From positions 49,658-113,657 of the forward strand of contig NZ_MBSO01000015.1 in assembly GCF_001695835.1 (NCBI RefSeq): a stretch of DNA of 64,000 nt, given 5' to 3'. The first letter of the stretch is position 1; every line of letters starts with the position of its first letter. Below are positions 8,816 to 16,331 of this stretch, piece by piece. This stretch comes from Ensifer sp. LC11 (lineage in GTDB: Bacteria > Pseudomonadota > Alphaproteobacteria > Rhizobiales > Rhizobiaceae). Made by a program: the position numbers and the translations under genes. The notes beneath the pieces were generated by a model. That model was not told the DNA's origin. It made no database searches and worked only from the letters and a program-made list of their open reading frames with translations.

Positions 8816-9268
8816 ATGGAGCCGCCATCAATCGTCAATGATCTTGCCTCGATCATCCAGACCGCCCTGGCGCCTGTCTTCCTGCTTGCCGGCACGGCGG
8901 GCTTCGTCAGTGTCTACGCGACACGTCTCGGCAGGGTCTCGGACCGGGTGAACGAGATCGGGGAGAAAGTGGAGCAGAGCGAAGCGCGGCGCATGCAGCT
9001 CGACTACCTGCGCCGGCGGACGCTTGCACTGGAGATTGCGGTCGTCTTGGGGACACTGGCTGCGATCTGCACAGGCTGCGCCATCCTCAACCTGCTCGCT
9101 GGCGCGCTCGAGTTCGGATTTCGCGAAGAAAATCTCTTTTGGTTCTTCGGCAGTGCGATCCTTTCGCTCATCGGATCGCTCGTGGCATTCCTGTTTGAGA
9201 TGCTGATTGCCGGGCGGAACATGCTGCGCCAGATGCGCCTGGATCAGGCAACGCCTGAGCGTGACTGA
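8816..9268 (+). CDS. DUF2721 family membrane protein
   Basis: A 150-residue protein with three predicted membrane segments (about residues 12-34, 70-95 and 105-130). It also has the charged stretch RLGRVSDRVNEI after the first helix, which is characteristic of DUF2721. The biochemical role of this family is unknown. It is monocistronic, followed by a hairpin at 9308-9330 that may terminate it. Confidence 0.85.
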   Translation: MEPPSIVNDLASIIQTALAPVFLLAGTAGFVSVYATRLGRVSDRVNEIGEKVEQSEARRMQLDYLRRRTLALEIAVVLGTLAAICTGCAILNLLAGALEFGFREENLFWFFGSAILSLIGSLVAFLFEMLIAGRNMLRQMRLDQATPERD

Positions 9269-9307
9269 CAATCTTGATGAGCGTCAGTCTTCGCTACCGT
9301 TTAGAAC

Positions 9308-9330
9308 AGCATCTCGCCGGTCGAGATGCT
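9308..9330 (+). terminator. Stem-loop downstream of the DUF2721 gene
   Basis: A 9-bp perfect stem (AGCATCTCG, 9308-9316, with CGAGATGCT, 9322-9330) with a 5-base loop is followed by TTCT. It is a plausible weak intrinsic terminator. A second, stronger hairpin lacking a T-run (TTGCGGGCGCG at 9408-9418 with CGCGCCCGCAA at 9426-9436) lies just before the convergent CMD gene. Confidence 0.55.
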
Positions 9331-9448
9331 TTCTGAGTGCGGTCGCGATGTTGGCGACGAGCGCCGCCTTCTTCGGGCCATGGTCCGGATATCGGGTCCT
9401 TCGGAGCTTGCGGGCGCGCAATGATCGCGCCCGCAACTTGCGCCACGG

Positions 9449-9904
9449 CTACGTCTCAAGTGCTGCCTGCGGCGTGTTCCGGAAACTGATCGCCATACGG
9501 TTATAGGCGTTCATCAGTCCGATCGCGATCGTGAGGTCGGTGAGTTCGCGATCACTGAACTGAGCGCGCGCAACCTCATAGGCGTCATCCGGGACGCCTG
9601 TTTCGGCGACACGTGTGACGGTTTCGGCCCAGGCAAGCGCGGCCCGCTCCCGTTCGTCGAAAAGAGGGCCGGCTTCCCTCCACGCCTGCACCAGCGCGAT
9701 TTTCTCGATCCGTTGGCCCTTCTTCAGCAGGTCGCGGGTGTGCATGTCGAGGCAATAGGCGCAATTGTTGATCTGCGAGATGCGCAGGTAGACCAGTTCG
9801 ACCAGCACCGGCGGCAGGCCGCTCTGGAGGATGTAGCCGTAGACGCCGCCGAGCGCTTTGACGCCAGCAGGTGCTATCTGGTTGTAGTCGAGGCGATTGC
9901 TCAT
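9449..9904 (-). CDS. Carboxymuconolactone decarboxylase (AhpD-like) family protein
   Basis: A 151-residue CMD-fold protein. The redox-active motif CAYCLDMH (Cys-x-x-Cys with the downstream His) near residue 50 is that of AhpD-like alkylhydroperoxidases rather than of true carboxymuconolactone decarboxylase. AAGGAG precedes the ATG. It is 24 bp behind the cupin gene and probably belongs to the same minus-strand operon as the NDH-like flavoprotein, divergent from the Rrf2 gene. A role in peroxide or thiol redox chemistry is inferred. Confidence 0.88.
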   Translation of the reverse strand: MSNRLDYNQIAPAGVKALGGVYGYILQSGLPPVLVELVYLRISQINNCAYCLDMHTRDLLKKGQRIEKIALVQAWREAGPLFDERERAALAWAETVTRVAETGVPDDAYEVARAQFSDRELTDLTIAIGLMNAYNRMAISFRNTPQAALET

Positions 9905-9928
9905 TGGTTCTGCTCCTTGGGTTCGTCA

Positions 9929-10339
9929 CTACTTGATGGGTGTGGTCAGTTGCTTTTCGTCGCTATCGGCGACGAAAACTGCGAGCAGCTTTGCCGGCGT
10001 CGTCTTGCTCGCGTTACGGCTGACGAGGTGGTCGGACGCCGGCGGCTCGTACCAGCTCTCGCCGGCGTGATAGGTCTGCGTCGGACCGTCATTCACCTTG
10101 GACTCGATTTCTCCGAAGAGAACGTAGGCGAAGATGAAGGACGATTTTGCATGCCTGTGCGGCACCGAGGCTCCGCCCGGCGGATAGTCGACAAGCAGGG
10201 CCGTCAACGTCTTGCCCGGTATGTTGGGTATCGCCTGAGCGAAGTGGGGCGTGACAACGTCGCCGGTGTCGTGTGCGGCGGCAGGGATCACGGAAACCAT
10301 GGTGGCAAGGACTGCGCCTGCGATCATTCGTGTGCTCAT
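9929..10339 (-). CDS. Exported cupin-domain protein
   Basis: A 136-residue protein with a signal peptide (MSTRMIAGAVLATMVSVIPAAAH) followed by a single cupin barrel. Metal-binding histidines are visible in PHRHAKSSFIFAYVLFGEIE and the later GESWYEPP motif of cupin motif 2. AAGGAGA lies upstream of the ATG at 10339, so the longer frame to 10435 is not used. It is the middle gene of the flavoprotein-cupin-CMD cluster. The substrate is unknown. Confidence 0.85.
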   Translation of the reverse strand: MSTRMIAGAVLATMVSVIPAAAHDTGDVVTPHFAQAIPNIPGKTLTALLVDYPPGGASVPHRHAKSSFIFAYVLFGEIESKVNDGPTQTYHAGESWYEPPASDHLVSRNASKTTPAKLLAVFVADSDEKQLTTPIK

Positions 10340-10487
10340 GATGATTTTCTCCTTAATCAGGTTTGGGAGGCGAGCCCGCATCCGTTCGCAGAGCGGTGCT
10401 CGCCGGTAGCCGCCAGGGCAGGCTGAAAGGTCCACTGGCGCTTGATTGCCGACGCTTTCCTCTCAGCAATCCGGCTGCCCGCGATGG

Positions 10488-11696
10488 TCAGGCCACGACG
10501 ATGCGGAGCGGATCCGCCGCCTGGAGAGCTGCCGCGCGATCGGCACTCGGCGGATAGATCCACATGGTGTTGATCATCGTCTTGAGCTTCTTGGCCTCTG
10601 CACCCTGAAGCTTTACCTGGCGGTCCCATCCTTCTGTGTAGACAGCACCCCATGGGCCAAGATCGAGGCAGGTGACGTACTTCTCCTGGCTATAGGGAAT
10701 AGAGGTAACCCCCAGCAGATCGGCTGCGACGTTGTGCCCCGCGGAGCGTCCGAGGTTCTGCGCGTGCTGGCAGCTCATCATCGTGCGGTTGCCGACGTCA
10801 TCCGTCGCTGCACAGGCAACGTCCCCGGTCGCAAAGACGTTCGCGTGACCGACGACCTTGAGGTTCCGATCGACATGAAGACGCCCGAACGAGTCCTTGT
10901 CCGCTTCGATCTGCTTGGTGATCGGGTTGGCGCGGGCGCCCGCGGTCCAGATAACCGTCGCCGCGTCGATGCGTTCGCCGGATGCCAAGGCGACGCCGCG
11001 ATCGTCGATGGCGACGATCGGGGACCGCAGACGCGTCTCGACGCCCAGCTCCGAAAGCGCCTGCTCGATGATCGGACGTGGGCCAGGTCCAAGATCCGGT
11101 CCGATCGCCGTACCGCGCTCGACGATTACGACGCGGACGGTGGCGTTCTCTCCAAGTGCGGCGCGCAGGCGATGCGGCATTTCGGCGGCCGTTTCGATAC
11201 CGGTAAAGCCGCCGCCGGCGACGATTACTGTATTGCGTGCGCGGTTTTCGGGAAGACGCGCGAGTTGGAGAATGTGTTCCTCGAGCTCGACGGCGTCGGC
11301 AACCTGGTCGACATTGAAGGCATGGGCGAGCCCCGGGATATCTGGGCGGAACAGGACACTACCGGTCGCCAGAACCAGTTTGCTGTAATCGATCGTTGTC
11401 TCCCGGCCTTCGTCATCGGCATAGGTGACGGTGTTGTTCGCCGTCGAAATGGCCGTCGCATAGCCCTTGATGAAGCGCACGCCGGCGTTGGCAAATATCT
11501 CCGACAAGGGCGCCGTCATTTTGGATGCATGCTTCTCGTAAAGCCGCGGGCGAATGTGAAGGTCGGGCTGCGGCGCAATCACGGCGATCTCGATGGATCC
11601 GTCCGCCCTTCCTTGCTGGTCCAGTAGCCGCATGGCGCCGAGTGCCGACCACATTCCGGCAAAGCCGGCGCCGATAATCAGAATTCGTTCACGCAT
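10488..11696 (-). CDS. NAD(P)/FAD-dependent oxidoreductase, type II NADH dehydrogenase-like
   Basis: A 402-residue flavoprotein with two dinucleotide-binding motifs: an FAD site at residues 8-13 (GAGFAG) and an NAD(P)H site near 162 (AGGGFTG). A late FATGDVA motif binds FAD. The architecture matches NDH-2-like dehydrogenases, though a membrane-anchoring C-terminal helix is not obvious. AGGAAAAG precedes the ATG. It is divergent from the Rrf2 gene at 11970 and shares with it a region holding two copies of a CCGACAAA motif, so Rrf2 control is likely. Probable first gene of the flavoprotein-cupin-CMD unit. Confidence 0.88.
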   Translation of the reverse strand: MRERILIIGAGFAGMWSALGAMRLLDQQGRADGSIEIAVIAPQPDLHIRPRLYEKHASKMTAPLSEIFANAGVRFIKGYATAISTANNTVTYADDEGRETTIDYSKLVLATGSVLFRPDIPGLAHAFNVDQVADAVELEEHILQLARLPENRARNTVIVAGGGFTGIETAAEMPHRLRAALGENATVRVVIVERGTAIGPDLGPGPRPIIEQALSELGVETRLRSPIVAIDDRGVALASGERIDAATVIWTAGARANPITKQIEADKDSFGRLHVDRNLKVVGHANVFATGDVACAATDDVGNRTMMSCQHAQNLGRSAGHNVAADLLGVTSIPYSQEKYVTCLDLGPWGAVYTEGWDRQVKLQGAEAKKLKTMINTMWIYPPSADRAAALQAADPLRIVVA

Positions 11697-11824
11697 TTCT
11701 TTTCCTCAGACAAAGCTTCGCCATGGGCTGGAGGAGGTCCAGTCATCAGACGATTGCTGTTCAGGTTGATGTCTCCAGACCGGAGACGGTTTCCGCGATG
11801 ATCTACATGTCGCCGCTTAACTAA

Positions 11825-11842
11825 GACTAACTTTGTCGGAGT
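11825..11842. promoter_or_regulatory. Second, imperfect copy of the CCGACAAA operator motif
   Basis: Read on the minus strand this is CTCCGACAAAGTTAGTCT. The first ten bases equal those of the perfect palindrome at 11937-11955 and the second half is degenerate. It lies about 130 bp upstream of the flavoprotein start (11696), where a divergent promoter would be expected. Confidence 0.5.
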
Positions 11843-11938
11843 AATTGAGCAACGGCAATTCCAGGGGATTTCGGAAACGCACTGTCAACGGAGGGAAGAC
11901 GGCTGAGCACTTGCGCTGCCGGGCTTTCGATGCTATCT

Positions 11939-11955
11939 CCGACAAAATTTGTCGG
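11939..11955. promoter_or_regulatory. Perfect palindrome CCGACAAAATTTGTCGG, probable Rrf2 operator
   Basis: Two perfect 8-base arms (CCGACAAA and TTTGTCGG) surround a single A, 15 bp upstream of the Rrf2 start codon. Dyads of this size are typical Rrf2-family sites. Position and the second copy at 11825-11842 suggest autoregulation plus control of the divergent flavoprotein operon. Confidence 0.65.
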
Positions 11956-11969
11956 TGTTATGGTGCTGC

Positions 11970-12509
11970 ATGGCCCACGTAAGCGCGGGTGTCGAATACG
12001 CCCTTCACAGTCTGCTGTTTCTCGTTGACGCGGAGGAGACCGGCCACCCGGCAAGCGCACGCGATCTAGCCGAATTGCAGCAGCTTTCCAGCGAGTACGT
12101 GGCGAAGCTTCTCACAAAGCTGCAGAAGGCAGGCATCGTCGTCGCCCGCGAGGGAATTGGCGGCGGCTTCGCACTTGCGCGCCCCGCGACCGAGATCACG
12201 GCGCTCGAGGTCATCGAGGCCGTTGACGGGCGCAAGGCACTGTTCGAATGTAAAGAGATCCGTGGACAGTGTGCGCTTTTCGGCGGCCATACGCCTGCTT
12301 GGGCCGTGGACGGCGTCTGCTCTATTCACGCGGTCATGATCGAAGCTGAGAAGCGCGCAAGGGAAGTTATGGCCGCCCACACCCTGGCCGGTATCGCCGG
12401 GAGGGCCGCGGCGAAAGCGCCTAAGGAGCATGCGGACGACGTAAGGGATTGGCTCGCAGCGCGAACGCCGCAGCGTCGACGCCGCGGCGATTCAGCAAAG
12501 GTTGAGTGA
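11970..12509 (+). CDS. Rrf2 family transcriptional regulator
   Basis: A 179-residue Rrf2 regulator. The winged helix occupies residues 1-85 (HVSAGVEYALHSLLFL at the start, then SSEYVAKLLTKLQKAGIV as recognition region). Three cysteines follow (FECKEIRGQC and, after a longer loop, GVCSIH). They are the positions used for Fe-S clusters in IscR/NsrR-type members, but the spacing to the third Cys is longer than in IscR. The C-terminus is an Arg/Ala-rich tail. The ATG at 11970 is chosen to start the domain; its RBS is weak. It is divergent from the flavoprotein operon, with a perfect palindrome directly upstream. Confidence 0.88.
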   Translation: MAHVSAGVEYALHSLLFLVDAEETGHPASARDLAELQQLSSEYVAKLLTKLQKAGIVVAREGIGGGFALARPATEITALEVIEAVDGRKALFECKEIRGQCALFGGHTPAWAVDGVCSIHAVMIEAEKRAREVMAAHTLAGIAGRAAAKAPKEHADDVRDWLAARTPQRRRRGDSAKVE

Positions 12510-12601
12510 CGCTTAGAGCGCTGTGCGGCCGTCTCTTGAGAGGCTGCACGAGAGGCGTGTGATCAACGACCGCTTGGGCATCGCGCCACGCCAGGCTGTG
12601 G

Positions 12602-12641
12602 CGAACTCGGGCGAGCCGCTGCGCGTGCTTGCCCGAGTTCG
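12602..12641. terminator. Long inverted repeat between convergent rrf2-type gene and msrA
   Basis: Perfect 11-bp arms (CGAACTCGGGC, 12602-12612, and GCCCGAGTTCG, 12631-12641) flank an 18-base loop. It lies between two convergent genes and could end transcription from either side, but no T-run follows on either strand. Confidence 0.4.
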
Positions 12642-12665
12642 ATTGGCCGTGGCGTCCACAGCGGC

Positions 12666-13181
12666 CTATTCAGCAGCCGATCGACGCGGCAGCACCCAGT
12701 TCGGGCGGATGAAATGGCACGTGTAGCCGTTGGGATAGCGCTCCAGGTAATCCTGATGCTCCGGCTCCGCCTGCCAGAAATCGCCGACGGGTTCGACTTC
12801 CGTCACCACCTTCCCCGGCCACAGACCCGAGGCTTCCACGTCCGCAATCGTGTCCTCGGCAACGCGCTTCTGCTCGTTGTCGACGTAGTAGATCGCTGAG
12901 CGGTAGGACGTTCCGATGTCGTTGCCCTGGCGGTTCTTGGTGGTCGGGTCGTGGATCTGGAAGAAAACCTCCAGAATCCGCCTGTAGCTGATCGTTCCCG
13001 GATCGAAGACGATCTCGATGCCCTCGGCGTGGGTGCCGTGGTTACGGTAGGTGGCATTGGCCACATCGCCTCCAGTATAACCCACCCTTGTAGCAATGAC
13101 GCCGGGGAGCTTGCGGATCAAATCCTGCATCCCCCAGAAGCAGCCACCGGCCAAAACAGCTCTTTCAGCTCTCTCGGTCAT
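12666..13181 (-). CDS. msrA: Peptide-methionine (S)-S-oxide reductase MsrA
   Basis: A 171-residue MsrA. The catalytic motif GCFWG stands at residues 13-17, followed by the family's [14 protein letters not shown] and QIHDPTT signatures. It repairs the S epimer of oxidised methionine in proteins using thioredoxin. Its ATG abuts the msrB stop codon (no gap), so the two are co-translated and together repair both sulfoxide epimers. Confidence 0.97.
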   Translation of the reverse strand: MTERAERAVLAGGCFWGMQDLIRKLPGVIATRVGYTGGDVANATYRNHGTHAEGIEIVFDPGTISYRRILEVFFQIHDPTTKNRQGNDIGTSYRSAIYYVDNEQKRVAEDTIADVEASGLWPGKVVTEVEPVGDFWQAEPEHQDYLERYPNGYTCHFIRPNWVLPRRSAAE

Positions 13182-13625
13182 TCAGATATCCTCCACCTGG
13201 TTGACGAACGCGCCGTAACCCTCGGCCTCCATCTCCTTGCGGGGGATGAAGCGCAGGGCGGCGGAATTGATGCAGTAACGCAAGCCGCCTCGATCCCGAG
13301 GCCCGTCGGGAAACACATGGCCGAGATGACTGTCACCATGCTTGGACCGCACCTCGGTGCGGATCATACCATGGGAATTGTCATGCAGTTCCTCGACATT
13401 TGCAGCTACGATCGGCTTGGTGAAGCTCGGCCAGCCGCAACCGGAATCGAATTTGTCGGAAGACGCAAACAGGGGCTCGCCGGAAACGATATCGACGTAG
13501 ATCCCCGGCCGCTTGTTGTCATTGTATTCGCCGGTGAACGGGCGCTCAGTCCCGCTCTGCTGCGTTACGCGAAACTGCTCGGGCGTCAGCGTTCTGATCG
13601 CCTCATCTGTCTTTCGGTAGGTCAT
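13182..13625 (-). CDS. msrB: Peptide-methionine (R)-S-oxide reductase MsrB
   Basis: A 147-residue MsrB. The motif SGCGWPSF and the catalytic-cysteine motif [11 protein letters not shown] are present. The CxxC pairs that bind zinc in many MsrB proteins are absent, so this is the zinc-free form. The start at 13625 ([20 protein letters not shown]) is the usual family N-terminus; a longer frame to 13790 is not supported. First gene of msrBA. Confidence 0.96.
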   Translation of the reverse strand: MTYRKTDEAIRTLTPEQFRVTQQSGTERPFTGEYNDNKRPGIYVDIVSGEPLFASSDKFDSGCGWPSFTKPIVAANVEELHDNSHGMIRTEVRSKHGDSHLGHVFPDGPRDRGGLRYCINSAALRFIPRKEMEAEGYGAFVNQVEDI

Positions 13626-13746
13626 TTCCTGGTCTCCAAGATGGGACATTGATGCTTGGTCGTTTTGACGAAGCCACGACTTCAGCCTGGCAGCGTCTCT
13701 CTGCGGGGCCCGGCCAACCGACCAGGCCCAATTGTCCTTGCCGCCC

Positions 13747-13902
13747 TCAGGAGGCAAACCGTCGGCGGGCAATCCCGTCGATCTCGGCACGGGAGATGCC
13801 GATGTCGTCGAGCTGGTGCTCGCTGTATCGTGCCAGTTCCCGGTAGGTCTGGCGGTAGTGTTGATGAGCGCGAATCCTTGACAGGATATAGTTCATGAAC
13901 AT
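13747..13902 (-). CDS. DUF1127 family small protein, 51 aa
   Basis: Translation of the minus strand gives a 51-residue basic peptide that begins [13 protein letters not shown] and contains the DUF1127 core [19 protein letters not shown] followed by an arginine-rich end (ARRRFAS). The central LxxYsdxqLxDIGisR pattern defines the family. Several alphaproteobacterial members bind RNA or affect phosphate and stress physiology; the role of this one is unknown. It lies between msrB and the DUF417 gene, same strand. Confidence 0.85.
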   Translation of the reverse strand: MFMNYILSRIRAHQHYRQTYRELARYSEHQLDDIGISRAEIDGIARRRFAS

Positions 13903-13993
13903 GGCATGTGCCTTTCCAATTTGGCCGTCGATTTTGCTTCAGTCCTTGCGATGACAGGGTGCGAAGCCCGAAAAGGCTCCGCCTTATCGTCAA

Positions 13994-14530
13994 TCAGATA
14001 CGGGTCGAACGGAGCGACGCGAGCGAGTCGACGGCGATCCAGAGCGAGAGGGCGAGGAGTCCGATATCCTTCAGCAGGAACTGGCCGGGAGCGACCGAAA
14101 TCGCCGGAAAACCGAGATCTGGCAGGAACACACCCGGCGTCGTCGCCATGAAGCTGAGCGTGGTTGCGAACAAACCAGCCGAAAGCAGGCCGCCGATAAG
14201 CGAATAGATCGGCTTCACCAGACGCGCCGCGATCAGGGCGCCGATGCTCAGCTCAACGACGCCAAGGAGGTTGGAAAAGCCTTCCACGCTGAAAAGCGAA
14301 TAGGTCCAGCCCAAAAGAGGGCTGTTGCTTACGAGGCCAACCAGGCCCTCCGCTTCATAGCTGGTGAACTTCATGCCGCCGAACCAACCATAAATTATCG
14401 CCAGCGAGCCATAGAGGCCTGCCGCAGTGACGGCCTGACTGTGGCGGTCGACGAGATCGAGTGCAGAAACGGCGGCTCGAGCCTGAACGCTCGGATACGC
14501 TGACAGAGGGGGCATGGGATCACGAGGCAT
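13994..14530 (-). CDS. DUF417 family membrane protein (YkgB/RclC-like)
   Basis: A 178-residue inner-membrane protein with four hydrophobic segments. It has the family's early YGSLAIIYGWFGGMKFTSYEAEGL and the middle SLFSVEGFSNLLGVVELSIG. The E. coli relative RclC belongs to the reactive-chlorine resistance operon. It is divergent from a TetR gene, and its upstream region holds two identical operator-like repeats (14585-14632). The msrBA genes nearby fit a shared role against hypochlorous acid-type damage, but that is inference from context. Confidence 0.85.
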   Translation of the reverse strand: MPRDPMPPLSAYPSVQARAAVSALDLVDRHSQAVTAAGLYGSLAIIYGWFGGMKFTSYEAEGLVGLVSNSPLLGWTYSLFSVEGFSNLLGVVELSIGALIAARLVKPIYSLIGGLLSAGLFATTLSFMATTPGVFLPDLGFPAISVAPGQFLLKDIGLLALSLWIAVDSLASLRSTRI

Positions 14531-14584
14531 TGTCTTCTCCTGGGTTGTTCGCGTCGGCGATCCGCCAAACTGACGCGAGAAAAA

Positions 14585-14632
14585 CGATACCGATCTGTAT
14601 CGTTACGAACGTAAATATACCGATCTGTATCG
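14585..14632. promoter_or_regulatory. Tandem TetR operator-like repeats upstream of the DUF417 gene
   Basis: The core ATACCGATCTGTATCG occurs twice, at 14587-14602 and 14617-14632, exactly 30 bp (three helical turns) apart. Each is nearly palindromic (ATAC-N6-GTAT with GATC in the middle). They lie 55-102 bp upstream of the DUF417 start codon. A third, related site lies next to the TetR start. Confidence 0.65.
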
Positions 14633-14734
14633 TTTAGCAATGCCGCCTTGGGAGCCGCATGTTCACAAGCATTCACAATCCGTTTATGAAAGCGCGCAAG
14701 CCCGCTCCTTGCTTTTCTCACGTCGCCGATATAA

Positions 14735-14752
14735 AGATACAGATCTGTTTAG
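14735..14752. promoter_or_regulatory. Third TetR operator-like site, next to the TetR start
   Basis: AGATACAGATCTGTTTAG shares the ATAC-mGATCTGT core with the tandem repeats at 14585-14632. It contains the perfect palindrome ACAGATCTGT and lies 14 bp upstream of the TetR start codon. This suggests autorepression. Confidence 0.6.
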
Positions 14753-14766
14753 TTTTGGAGATTGCA

Positions 14767-15384
14767 ATGCGCCGTTCTGAGATCCGGGGGCACCTGCTCG
14801 ACACAGCCCTGCGCCTGTTCAACCTGCACGGCTACCACGCGACCGGTATCGATCTGATCATCGCCGAGGCGGGGGTGGCGAAGACCACGCTCTATCGGCA
14901 TTTCGAAACCAAGGAAGATCTGATCCTGGCTGCGCTTGAGCGGCGGGACGAGGAGGCCCGCGCTGAGATGCGCACCTATGTCGAGCAGCGGACGAGCGAC
15001 CCCGTGGAGCGCCTGATGGCAACCTTCGATTTCCTGGAAGCCTGCGTTCGCGACAGCCAGTTTCGCGGCTGCATATTCATGAGTGCTGCCGGCGAGCACA
15101 AGGAAGCTGCCGATCCGGTATTCCGTGCTGCCCTGATGCATAAACGCCTGGTGCTCGCCTATTTTGAGGAACTCGCGCATGCGGCCCGGATCGCCGAGCC
15201 GAAACGGATCGCGGACGCCATCAACCTCCTGCACGAAGGAGCGGTCGCCGTTGCACAAGTGACCCGCAGCGCCGAGCCTGTTCGCCAGAGCAGGAGGATG
15301 GCGGTGACCTTGTTCGATCGGGAGGTGCGGGCTCCTTTGGTATCGTCAGCGCAAAGGGCGGACGCCCAGGCAGCACGGCCCTGA
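14767..15384 (+). CDS. TetR/AcrR family transcriptional regulator
   Basis: A 205-residue TetR repressor. Residues 1-50 form the DNA-binding domain (RGHLLDTALRLFNLHGYHATGIDLI, then GVAKTTLYRHFETKEDLI). The C-terminal domain contains two cysteines (FLEACVRDSQFRGCIFMSA) placed as in TetR members that respond to oxidants or electrophiles. The ATG at 14767 is right at the start of the domain; an in-frame extension to 14659 would run over the operator region. Divergent from the DUF417 gene. Confidence 0.9.
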   Translation: MRRSEIRGHLLDTALRLFNLHGYHATGIDLIIAEAGVAKTTLYRHFETKEDLILAALERRDEEARAEMRTYVEQRTSDPVERLMATFDFLEACVRDSQFRGCIFMSAAGEHKEAADPVFRAALMHKRLVLAYFEELAHAARIAEPKRIADAINLLHEGAVAVAQVTRSAEPVRQSRRMAVTLFDREVRAPLVSSAQRADAQAARP

Positions 15385-15422
15385 TGGCGTAAACAACATC
15401 AAGGATGCAGCCGGGAGGTATT

Positions 15423-16331
15423 ATGGATCGTCTCGAAGCAATGAAGATGTTGCTGGCCGTCGTCGACGCCGGCAGCATTTCCGCAGGGAGCAGGAAACTG
15501 AATGCTCCCTTGCCCAGCGTCAGTCGCAAGGTTGCCGAACTCGAACGTCACCTTGGGGCGAGCCTCATCGTGCGCACCAGCCGCAATCTTCAACTCACCG
15601 ATGCGGGCAGGGAGTATGTCGACGCAGCCCGAAAGATCATGACCGATCTGGAGGAAGCGGAGAGGCGAGCCTCGGGCGAATACCAGACACCGCGCGGCAC
15701 ACTGACAATCACCATGCCGGTCGAATTCGGCGCCCGCTACATCATGCCGATCGCGCTTGGCTACATGGAGAAACACCCTGAGGTATCGCTGAACCTCCTA
15801 TCGCTCGACAGAACTGTGCACCTTATCGAAGAACAGGTCGATATCGCCATTCGCCTCGGTGACCTCGCGGATAGTTCTCTTTATGCGGTAAAGGCGGGAG
15901 AGTTTCGCCTGCTGACTTGCGCGAGCCCCGCATATCTTGAGCGTCGGGGTGTGCCGACGCATCCGAGCGATCTTGAGGTTCATGACGGAATACTCTTCAA
16001 CAAGCGGACGTTCTTCTGGACGTTCGAGGTCGACGGCCGTCCCGTGGAAGCCGCTCCACGCAATCGTCTCGAGGTAAACACCGCGGCCAATTGCGTGGCC
16101 GCGGCGATCGGTGGAGCGGGCATCGCCCGATTGTTCGACTATCAGATCCCGGATGAGCTGGCTTGCGGCGCCCTTGTACCGGTCCTGGAGGATTTCGCCG
16201 GGGCGTCGAAACCGATCCACATCGTCTATTCGGGACAGGGCATGCTCACCTTGAAGGTGCGTTCCTTCATTGACTGGGCCTTGCCACGTCTCCGCGCAGC
16301 TTTTGGGCGAGGCGAGAGCCTGCAGGTCTAG
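15423..16331 (+). CDS. LysR family transcriptional regulator
   Basis: A 302-residue LysR regulator with helix-turn-helix at residues 3-60 (MKMLLAVVDAGSISAGSRKLN, SVSRKVAELERHLGASL) and a substrate-binding domain from about residue 92. The N-terminus MDRLEAMKMLLAV is the common form of the CrgA/PA-type group. GGGAGG precedes the ATG. Its 3' end overlaps that of the convergent hydrolase gene by 4 bp. The target is not evident; the hydrolases at 16.3-19.6 kb are candidates. Confidence 0.9.
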   Translation: MDRLEAMKMLLAVVDAGSISAGSRKLNAPLPSVSRKVAELERHLGASLIVRTSRNLQLTDAGREYVDAARKIMTDLEEAERRASGEYQTPRGTLTITMPVEFGARYIMPIALGYMEKHPEVSLNLLSLDRTVHLIEEQVDIAIRLGDLADSSLYAVKAGEFRLLTCASPAYLERRGVPTHPSDLEVHDGILFNKRTFFWTFEVDGRPVEAAPRNRLEVNTAANCVAAAIGGAGIARLFDYQIPDELACGALVPVLEDFAGASKPIHIVYSGQGMLTLKVRSFIDWALPRLRAAFGRGESLQV

